From contig DAHVFI010000240.1 in NCBI GenBank assembly GCA_027317045.1, positions 1 through 5,620 of the forward strand: a stretch of 5,620 nt of DNA, given 5' to 3'. Within the stretch, counting starts at the first letter, position 1; each line of letters opens with the position of its first letter. The position numbers and the translations under genes were made by a program. The notes beneath the pieces are model-generated. The model saw only the letters and a list, made by a program, of their open reading frames with translations. It made no database searches and had not been told where the DNA came from. Of the stretch, positions 1-5,183 are shown piece by piece. Source of the DNA: Gammaproteobacteria bacterium. Its GTDB lineage: Bacteria > Pseudomonadota > Gammaproteobacteria > Natronospirales > REEB76.

Positions 1-1131
1 TGGGATGCGCGCGCCCGCGGCCGGGCATTCGAGGATAACTGGAACACGCTGTTTGGCGGATATGAAAAATCCTATCCGGAACTGGCGGTGGAATTCGTGC
101 GCCGCCTGCGCGGCGAACTGCCCCAGGACTGGCCGGAACAGGTGCGGCAATTCATCAACGGGACGGCGGCGCATGGCGGCGAGATGGCGACCCGCAAGGC
201 TTCCCAGAACGCACTCGATGGCTATGCGCCGCTGCTGCCGGAATTGATCGGCGGTTCCGCGGACCTGAGCGGCTCCAACAACACCGTGTGGGCGGGCTCG
301 CGTGCCATCAGCCGGCAGGATTTCGGCGGCAACTATCTATATTTCGGCGTGCGCGAATTCGGCATGTCGGCCATCCTAAACGGCTTGGCGCTGCACGGCG
401 GTTTCATTCCCTACGGCGGCACTTTCCTCACGTTCTCCGATTACGCCCGCAACGCCTTGCGGATGGCCGCGCTCATGGGCGCGGGCAGCATCTATATATA
501 TACGCACGATTCCATCGGCCTGGGCGAGGACGGCCCCACCCACCAGTCCATCGAGCATCTGACCGGCTTGCGCATCCTGCCGGGCATGGAGTTATGGCGG
601 CCCTGCGACGACGTGGAAACCGCCGTGGCCTGGGCCGCGGCCATCGAGCGCCGGCGTGGACCCACGGCGCTGGCATTGTCGCGTCAGAGTCTGCCGCATT
701 TCGAGCGCGCGGCCGTACAGGTGGAGTCCATCCGCCGCGGCGGTTATATCCTGTACAACACCGAAGGCGACCCGGCGGCCATCATTATCGCCACCGGTTC
801 CGAAGTGGCGCTCGCGGTGAATGCCGCCAAGCAACTTGGGGAGCGCGGAGTGGCGGTGAGGGTGGTGTCAATTCCCTGTACCAGCGTGTTTGATGCCCAG
901 GACGCAAGTTATCGCGAGTACATACTGCCGCCCGCGGTGAAGGCGCGGGTGGCGGTGGAGGCGGGGGTCACCGAGTTCTGGCACCGCTACGTGGGGCGGC
1001 ACGGACGCATCCTCGGCATCGACCGCTACGGCGAATCAGCACCCGCCAAAGAGGTGTTCGACTACTTTGGTTTTACCGTAGACAATGTGGTGAAGGCGGT
1101 GGAAGCGGTGCTTATTAAAGAATTCCGGTGA
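1..1131 (+). CDS. tkt: Transketolase, C-terminal part (5' end outside window)
   Basis: Thiamine-diphosphate enzyme that moves two-carbon units between sugar phosphates in the cytoplasm, serving the pentose phosphate pathway and, in autotrophs, the Calvin cycle. The frame is open from base 1 and gives 376 residues, which align by eye with E. coli TktA from about residue 293 onward, so the full protein would be about 668 residues, normal for the family. Visible: the pyrimidine-binding domain (fragment residues about 60-230) with RKASQN (R65), GGSADL, VREFGM (catalytic Glu119, matching E. coli Glu411) and GEDGPTHQ (D177, H181), then SRQ (R228, matching Arg520). A C-terminal domain with IATGSEV, RVAVEAG and FGFTVDNV follows. 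The ThDP-pyrophosphate domain lies upstream. A GTG at 88 opens the same frame but is internal to the protein. The TGA stop falls inside a heptad repeat. gap follows after 112 nt. The family call is secure; tkt versus cbbT cannot be decided here. Confidence 0.97.
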   Translation, partial: WDARARGRAFEDNWNTLFGGYEKSYPELAVEFVRRLRGELPQDWPEQVRQFINGTAAHGGEMATRKASQNALDGYAPLLPELIGGSADLSGSNNTVWAGSRAISRQDFGGNYLYFGVREFGMSAILNGLALHGGFIPYGGTFLTFSDYARNALRMAALMGAGSIYIYTHDSIGLGEDGPTHQSIEHLTGLRILPGMELWRPCDDVETAVAWAAAIERRRGPTALALSRQSLPHFERAAVQVESIRRGGYILYNTEGDPAAIIIATGSEVALAVNAAKQLGERGVAVRVVSIPCTSVFDAQDASYREYILPPAVKARVAVEAGVTEFWHRYVGRHGRILGIDRYGESAPAKEVFDYFGFTVDNVVKAVEAVLIKEFR

Positions 1132-1201
1132 GGAGTGAGGAAGTGCGGCCTTTGGAAAAAATTTTCTTCCCCCTTGCTGCTTATCCCTCATTTCCTCAGC
1201 C
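1127..1201 (+). repeat. Heptad-built inverted repeat at the tkt/gap junction
   Basis: Two adjacent 7-nt words of form NGTGAGG (GGTGAGG at 1127-1133, AGTGAGG at 1134-1140) start inside the end of tkt and contain its stop codon. A degenerate complementary copy lies at 1186-1198. The arms 1129-1140 and 1186-1198 can pair over 11 positions with one bulged base. The 45-nt loop contains a small self-complementary stretch, GAAAAAATTTTC at 1155-1166. No T run follows the right arm, so an intrinsic terminator is unlikely, which fits tkt and gap being cotranscribed. Pairing was judged by eye, not by a folding program. Confidence 0.6.
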
Positions 1202-1231
1202 CGAGCAGGCGGTGGTTAAATATCTGCGAGT

Positions 1232-1236
1232 AGGAG
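1232..1236 (+). promoter_or_regulatory. Ribosome binding site of gap
   Basis: AGGAG lies 7 nt upstream of the ATG at 1244. It is the best-placed Shine-Dalgarno sequence in the window and supports that start, as does the protein beginning MAIVKVGINGYGRIGR, the usual N-terminus of the family. Confidence 0.8.
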
Positions 1237-1243
1237 CTAGCTA

Positions 1244-2257
1244 ATGGCTATTGTCAAAGTCGGAATTAACGGTTACGGGCGCATCGGGCGCAACATCCTG
1301 CGCGCGCTCTATGAAAGCAAGCGCAGCAACGAAATCAAGATCGTGGCCATCAATGACTTGGGAGACGCGGCCACCAATGCGTATCTCACCCGCCACGACA
1401 CCACCCACGGCAAGTTCCCCGGTACGGTGACGGTGGACGGCGATTATCTGCTGGTAAACGGCGACCGGATTCGCGTGTTCGCCGAACGCGATCCGGCGAA
1501 AATCGCCTGGGGCAGTGTGGCAGCCGACCTGGTGCTGGAGTGCACCGGCCTGTTCGCCAGCAAGGCCAAGGCTTCGGCGCATCTCCAGGGCGGCGCCAAA
1601 AAGGTGATCATCTCCGCGCCGGGCGGCGAGGACGTGGACGCGACCATCGTTTACGGCGTGAACCATAAAATCCTCAAGTCTTCGCATACGGTGATTTCCA
1701 ACGCCTCTTGCACCACCAATTGCCTGGCGCCGCTCGCCAAGGTGCTGCATGAAAAGATCGGTATCGTCGGCGGCATCATGAATACCGTGCACGCCTACAC
1801 CAATGACCAGGTGTTGACCGACGTATTCCACAAGGATCTGCGCCGTGCCCGTTCGGCAACGCACTCCATGATTCCCACCAAGACCGGTGCTGCTGCGGCC
1901 ATCGGTCTGGTGATCCCGGAACTGGCCGGCAAGCTGGACGGTTTTTCCATCCGCGTGCCCACCATCAACGTGTCCATCGTGGATCTCACCTTCATCGCGG
2001 CGCGCGATACCAGCAAGGACGAGATCCACGGAATCATGAAAAATGCGAGCCAGGGCGAACTCAGGGGAATCCTCGCCTACAGCGATCAGCCGCTGGTGTC
2101 AGTGGATTTCAACCACGATCCGGCGTCCTGCACCTATGACGCGTGGATGACCAGGGTCATCGGCCGACTGGTGAAAGTCTGTGGCTGGTATGACAACGAG
2201 TGGGGATTCAGCAATCGCATGCTGGATACAACGGTGGCGTTCTGGAATGCCAAGTAA
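1244..2257 (+). CDS. gap: Glyceraldehyde-3-phosphate dehydrogenase, type I
   Basis: Phosphorylating GAPDH: interconverts glyceraldehyde 3-phosphate plus phosphate and 1,3-bisphosphoglycerate with NAD(P), as a cytoplasmic tetramer. It is 337 residues long, the normal length. The Rossmann domain (about residues 2-155) has GINGYGRIGR at 7-16 and VAINDL at 34-39, where Asp38 is the residue usually associated with NAD. The active-site signature SNASCTTNC has catalytic Cys156, with His183 in TVHAYT. Further features are the phosphate-binding SMIPTKTG (208-215) and FSIRVP (Arg237), and the closing GWYDNEWGFSNRM. The NDLGD and HSMIPTKTGAAAA wording resembles, from memory, GAPDHs of proteobacteria that carry the gene beside cbb or glycolytic genes. 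At the loop where NAD-specific Bacillus enzymes have Leu-Pro, this protein has Val194-Phe195, so cofactor preference is not certain. pgk follows after 105 nt; the product of Gap is the substrate of Pgk. Confidence 0.98.
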   Translation: MAIVKVGINGYGRIGRNILRALYESKRSNEIKIVAINDLGDAATNAYLTRHDTTHGKFPGTVTVDGDYLLVNGDRIRVFAERDPAKIAWGSVAADLVLECTGLFASKAKASAHLQGGAKKVIISAPGGEDVDATIVYGVNHKILKSSHTVISNASCTTNCLAPLAKVLHEKIGIVGGIMNTVHAYTNDQVLTDVFHKDLRRARSATHSMIPTKTGAAAAIGLVIPELAGKLDGFSIRVPTINVSIVDLTFIAARDTSKDEIHGIMKNASQGELRGILAYSDQPLVSVDFNHDPASCTYDAWMTRVIGRLVKVCGWYDNEWGFSNRMLDTTVAFWNAK

Positions 2258-2261
2258 ACAA

Positions 2262-2343
2262 GGTACTGGGTGCCGGGTACTGCGTGCTGCGTAGAAAAAA
2301 TTCCTGTTTTTGACGCAGCACTCAACACGCAGAACGCAGCACC
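2262..2343 (+). repeat. 31-nt inverted repeat of NGTGCTG-type heptads, gap/pgk junction
   Basis: The left arm (2262-2292) divides into heptads GGTACTG, GGTGCCG, GGTACTG, CGTGCTG plus CGT. The right arm (2313-2343), read on the minus strand, divides in the same register into GGTGCTG, CGTTCTG, CGTGTTG, AGTGCTG plus CGT. Both arms are exactly 31 nt and match at 23 of 31 positions, including a perfect 9-bp block beside the loop (2284-2292 with 2313-2321). The 20-nt loop holds a run of six A and a run of five T that could extend the stem. No T run follows the hairpin, which ends 20 nt before the pgk start and leaves its ribosome binding site free. It fills most of the 105-nt spacer. Confidence 0.85.
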
Positions 2344-2353
2344 ATTCGGCATT

Positions 2354-2357
2354 GGAG
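2354..2357 (+). promoter_or_regulatory. Ribosome binding site that decides the pgk start
   Basis: GGAG lies 5 nt upstream of the ATG at 2363. The reading frame stays open upstream to a GTG at 2270, but that extension runs through the hairpin repeat. The GGAG and the conserved MPVIKMTDL N-terminus favour the ATG at 2363. The other ATG, at 2378, would remove conserved residues and lacks as good a site. Confidence 0.7.
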
Positions 2358-2362
2358 CGAAA

Positions 2363-3568
2363 ATGCCTGTCATCAAAATGACTGATCTGAACCTGGGCGG
2401 AAAGCGGGTCCTGATCCGGGAAGACCTGAACGTGCCGCTGGATGACGGCGGCCGCATCAGCAGCGACGTGCGTATACGTGCGGCACTGCCGACAATCCAA
2501 TATGCTATCAAAGCCGGCGCGTCTGTAATGCTGATGTCGCATCTTGGCCGTCCCAAGGAAGGCGAGTGCGACGCCGCACTGTCACTGGCACCGGTGGCCG
2601 AACGGCTTACGGAACTGCTGGGCATAAAAGTTCGGCTGATACGCGACTGGATCAATGGCGTGCACGTGGCGCCCGGTGAAGCGGTGCTGTTCGAGAACGT
2701 GCGCTTCCTCAAGGGTGAAAAGCAGGATGACAAGGTGCTGGCCCGAAAAATGGCCGCGCTTTGCGACATTTACGTGATGGATGCTTTCGGTACTGCGCAC
2801 CGCGCTGAAGCATCCACTCATGGGGTGGCGAAATTTGCCGCCATCGCCTGTGCAGGGCCGCTGTTGACGCGTGAATTGGAGGCCCTGGGCCGGGCGCTCG
2901 AACATCCGGCCCGGCCGCTGGTGGCGATCGTCGCCGGCTCCAAGGTGTCCACCAAGCTTATGCTGCTGGACGCACTGACAAAGATCGTGGATCAACTGAT
3001 CGTGGGCGGTGGTATCGCCAACACCTTCATCGCCGCCGCCGGCTATAGCGTCGGCAAATCCCTGTATGAGGCGGCCTTGGTGCCGGAAGCGCAACGGCTT
3101 AGCAAGGCGGCACACAAGCGTGGCGTGAATATCCCGCTACCCGTGGACGTGGTGGTGGCGCAGGAGTTTTCCGCCAGCGCGGAAGCGGATGTACGCAAAG
3201 TGAATGAAGTGGGTGCTGACGAGATGATTCTGGATATCGGCCCGGATACCTCGGAACGGTACGCCGGGATTCTCAAAAAAGCCGGTACCATCGTCTGGAA
3301 CGGTCCGGTGGGCGTCTTCGAGTTTGCTCAGTTCGGCGAAGGCACGCGCGTATTGGCCAACGCGGTGGCCGAAAGCCCGGCGTTTTCCATTGCCGGCGGC
3401 GGTGACACGCTGGCGGCACTTGACAAGTACGGCGTGGCCGATCGCATCTCTTATATATCCACCGGCGGGGGTGCCTTTTTGGAATTTCTGGAAGGCAAAA
3501 CCTTGCCGGCGGTGGCGGTTCTCGAAGAGCGCGCTACCGGAAGTGAGGGTGTGAGGCGTGAGGTGTGA
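2363..3568 (+). CDS. pgk: Phosphoglycerate kinase
   Basis: Transfers phosphate between 1,3-bisphosphoglycerate and ADP to give 3-phosphoglycerate and ATP; it runs in reverse in gluconeogenesis and the Calvin cycle. It is a cytoplasmic monomer. The protein has 401 residues in two domains. The N-terminal 3-phosphoglycerate domain has the family signature RVLIREDLNVP (15-25), SHLGRP (59-64), ENVRF (111-115) and FGTAHRAEAST (142-152). The C-terminal nucleotide domain has GSKVSTK (192-198), QLIVGGGIANTF (211-222), WNGPVGVFE (312-320), GGGDT (345-349) and STGGGAFLEFLEG (366-378). The start at 2363 is chosen from the ribosome binding site and the MPVIKMTDL opening. The E. coli protein has 387 residues and ends shortly after the LEER motif (387-390 here). 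This one continues for 11 residues, and the last eight (394-401, SEGVRREV) plus the TGA are written by the NGTGAGG repeat. The catalytic regions are intact. Confidence 0.98.
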   Translation: MPVIKMTDLNLGGKRVLIREDLNVPLDDGGRISSDVRIRAALPTIQYAIKAGASVMLMSHLGRPKEGECDAALSLAPVAERLTELLGIKVRLIRDWINGVHVAPGEAVLFENVRFLKGEKQDDKVLARKMAALCDIYVMDAFGTAHRAEASTHGVAKFAAIACAGPLLTRELEALGRALEHPARPLVAIVAGSKVSTKLMLLDALTKIVDQLIVGGGIANTFIAAAGYSVGKSLYEAALVPEAQRLSKAAHKRGVNIPLPVDVVVAQEFSASAEADVRKVNEVGADEMILDIGPDTSERYAGILKKAGTIVWNGPVGVFEFAQFGEGTRVLANAVAESPAFSIAGGGDTLAALDKYGVADRISYISTGGGAFLEFLEGKTLPAVAVLEERATGSEGVRREV

Positions 3569-3623
3569 GGCGAGATAGATGGTGACCGGGAATGTCCTTT
3601 CCTCACTGGTTTGCCTCTCACTT
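3541..3623 (+). repeat. NGTGAGG heptad inverted repeat overlapping the end of pgk
   Basis: Four GTGAGG words lie nearly head to tail: AGTGAGG (3542), TGTGAGG (3550), CGTGAGG (3557) and TGTGAGG (3564), the first pair separated by one extra base. The arm 3541-3563 lies opposite 3601-3623. They pair perfectly over 7 outer and 6 inner positions around a mostly mismatched 10-nt middle, with a 37-nt loop. Because the left side is repetitive, other registers are possible: 3564-3572 against 3612-3620 matches at 7 of 9. The left arm is the coding end of pgk. The right arm is pyrimidine-rich and no T run follows it, so a simple terminator is not indicated. Confidence 0.7.
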
Positions 3624-3652
3624 TCTTGAGGTCACAGGCGCATAATTAACAT

Positions 3653-5080
3653 ATGCCACGAAGAACAAAGATTGTCGCCACACTCGGCCCGGCCACCGAC
3701 ACGCCGGAAGTCATGCAAACGCTGGTGCGCGCCGGCGTGGATGTGGTGCGGCTGAATTTATCCCACGGCGAACCCACCGATCATCGCCACCGCCTGGAAC
3801 TGGTGCGCGCGGCTGCCTGGGCCACCGGCAAGGATGTGGGCGTGCTTGCCGACCTGCAGGGCCCGAAGATCCGCATTGAGAAATTTCGCGGCGGTCATAT
3901 CACCCTCAAGGACGGTGAGCCGTTTGTGCTGGATGCGGAACTCGCCGATAACGCCGGTACCGTGGAAGCGGTGGGACTCACCTATAAGGCGCTCCCCCAG
4001 GACGTGAAAGCCGGCGATCTGCTGATGCTGGGCGACGGTGAAATCAGCCTGCGCGTGCAGAAGGTGGTGGGCGCACGCATTCTCTGCCGTGTGGAAAACG
4101 GCGGCGAGCTTTCTGATCACAAGGGCGTCAACCGCCAGGGCGGAGGCCTGTCCGCCAAGGCGCTTACGGATAAGGATTTGCACGACATCAAGCTGGCGGC
4201 GGAGCTCGGCGTGGATTACCTGGCCGTGTCTTTTCCGCGGGATGCCGGCGATATCGAACGCGCACGCAAACTTTTGCAGGCGGCGGGCGGCAAGGCCGGC
4301 ATCATCGCCAAGATCGAGCGTACCGAGGCCATCGAGAATCTCGACGCCATCATCCAGGCTTCCGACGTGGTGATGATTGCGCGCGGCGACCTGGCGGTCG
4401 AGATCGGCGATGCGGAACTGCCCGGCATCCAAAAGCACATCATCCGTCGCGCCCGGGACCTTAATCGCGTGGTGATTACCGCCACCCAGATGATGGAGTC
4501 CATGATCCACAGCCCGGTACCGACCCGCGCCGAAGTATTGGACGTCGCCAACGCGGTTTTGGACGGTACCGATGCGGTGATGCTGTCGGCGGAGACCGCC
4601 GCCGGCAAATATCCGGTGAAGACCGTGGAGGCCATGGCGCGGGTATGCGAAGGCGCCGAGCGTCAACGTATGTCGGCGAGTTCGCAGCAGCGTCTGGATC
4701 GGCATTTCGGGCGCGTGGACGAGGCCATCGCCATGGCGGTGATGTACACCGCCAACCACATGGACGTGAAAGCCATCCTCGCGCTCACGGAATCCGGTTC
4801 GACTGCGCTGTGGATGTCGCGCATCAGCTCCGGCATTCCCATCTACGCCATGACGCGGCATGAGGCTACGCGTCGGCGAGTAACCTTGTATCGCGGTGTC
4901 TATCCGGTGGCCTTCGATGTGATGCACACCAATCCAGACCAGGTATTGCGCAGCGCCGCGGATGAGCTCAAAAAACGCGGCATCGTCGTGGACGGCGATT
5001 TCGTGATCTGCACCAAGGGCGAATTCAGCGGTGTCACCGGCGGCACCAACAGCCTCAAGATCGTGCGGGTGGGCGACTAG
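3653..5080 (+). CDS. pyk: Pyruvate kinase, PykA-like
   Basis: Converts phosphoenolpyruvate and ADP to pyruvate and ATP, the last step of glycolysis, normally as a tetramer in the cytoplasm. At 475 residues it is close to E. coli PykA (480), which it resembles throughout. Seen in order: RTKIVATLGPA (4-14); VVRLNLSHG (31-39); ADLQGPKIR (66-74); a B domain at roughly residues 70-170; the active-site signature AGIIAKIERTEAI (215-227) with Lys220 and the metal ligand Glu222; ARGDLAVEIG (243-252) with metal ligand Asp246; ITATQMMESM (275-284); TRAEVLDVANAVLDGTDAVMLSAETAAGKYP (291-321), given here as one motif block; and a C-terminal regulatory domain with LTESGSTALWMSRISSG. Lys72 in PKIR takes the place of the Glu typical of potassium-dependent enzymes. 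The start is the ATG at 3653, giving the usual N-terminus, but its Shine-Dalgarno is poor: AGG at 3636-3638, 14 nt away. pgk ends 84 nt upstream. Confidence 0.97.
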   Translation: MPRRTKIVATLGPATDTPEVMQTLVRAGVDVVRLNLSHGEPTDHRHRLELVRAAAWATGKDVGVLADLQGPKIRIEKFRGGHITLKDGEPFVLDAELADNAGTVEAVGLTYKALPQDVKAGDLLMLGDGEISLRVQKVVGARILCRVENGGELSDHKGVNRQGGGLSAKALTDKDLHDIKLAAELGVDYLAVSFPRDAGDIERARKLLQAAGGKAGIIAKIERTEAIENLDAIIQASDVVMIARGDLAVEIGDAELPGIQKHIIRRARDLNRVVITATQMMESMIHSPVPTRAEVLDVANAVLDGTDAVMLSAETAAGKYPVKTVEAMARVCEGAERQRMSASSQQRLDRHFGRVDEAIAMAVMYTANHMDVKAILALTESGSTALWMSRISSGIPIYAMTRHEATRRRVTLYRGVYPVAFDVMHTNPDQVLRSAADELKKRGIVVDGDFVICTKGEFSGVTGGTNSLKIVRVGD

Positions 5081-5097
5081 AACAAGGCTCAATACGG

Positions 5098-5145
5098 CGT
5101 GTGCGTTGCAAACAGCCTTCTGACCGGAAATACGCAATACACACG
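5098..5145 (+). repeat. Weaker inverted repeat, pyk/permease junction
   Basis: Positions 5098-5109 and 5134-5145 pair at 10 of 12 positions around a 24-nt loop. On the minus strand the right side reads as two adjacent heptads, TGTATTG and CGTATTT (5128-5141). A third copy, CGTATTG, is the minus strand of 5090-5096. These suggest a degraded NGTATTG repeat analogous to the other junctions, but the case is much weaker. No T run follows, so a terminator for pyk is not evident. The element occupies the middle of the 103-nt spacer. Confidence 0.4.
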
Positions 5146-5178
5146 AGCACCTGCAAAAGAATCATGGTTTCAGAGCTT

Positions 5179-5182
5179 GAGG
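5179..5182 (+). promoter_or_regulatory. Oddly placed ribosome binding site of the permease gene
   Basis: GAGG ends only 1 nt before the ATG at 5184, closer than usual. AGAG at 5172-5175 would have an 8-nt spacing but is a weaker match. The frame is closed by a TGA at 5178-5180, so no earlier in-frame start exists. The ATG at 5184 is therefore the most upstream choice and gives the expected MKILPLLWANL N-terminus. Confidence 0.45.
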
Positions 5183-5183
5183 T

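Noticed and set aside
490..501. TATATATA-rich stretch inside tkt as a promoter or microsatellite
   Set aside because: It encodes the conserved SIYIYTHDS region of transketolase and has no other promoter features.
1216..1221. TTAAAT as a -10 box for a gap promoter
   Set aside because: No acceptable -35 box lies 16-18 nt upstream (best is TCCTCA), and the spacer there is the right arm of the repeat.
1241..2029. 262-codon open frame on the minus strand across gap
   Set aside because: Same codon-register shadow effect; the sense strand is a clear GAPDH and the antisense product resembles nothing known to me.
2284..2321. Intrinsic terminator after gap
   Set aside because: The T run is inside the loop, before the right arm, not after the stem, and pgk follows closely.
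2270..2362. 31-residue N-terminal extension of Pgk from a GTG at 2270
   Set aside because: It would translate the hairpin repeat, matches no Pgk N-terminus, and a good ribosome binding site precedes the ATG at 2363.
3641..3646. CATAAT as a -10 box for a pyk promoter
   Set aside because: The -10 match is fair, but the sequence at -35 distance has little resemblance to TTGACA, and a start there would leave almost no leader before the ATG.
5106..5134. TTGCAA as a -35 box of a permease promoter
   Set aside because: No TATAAT-like hexamer is found at 16-18 nt spacing.
3758..5137. 459-codon open frame on the minus strand across pyk
   Set aside because: It lies in exact codon register opposite pyk, where it stays open because the sense gene rarely uses TTA, CTA or TCA. 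Its product is rich in His, Gly and Ala with no recognisable domain, while the sense frame is unmistakably pyruvate kinase.
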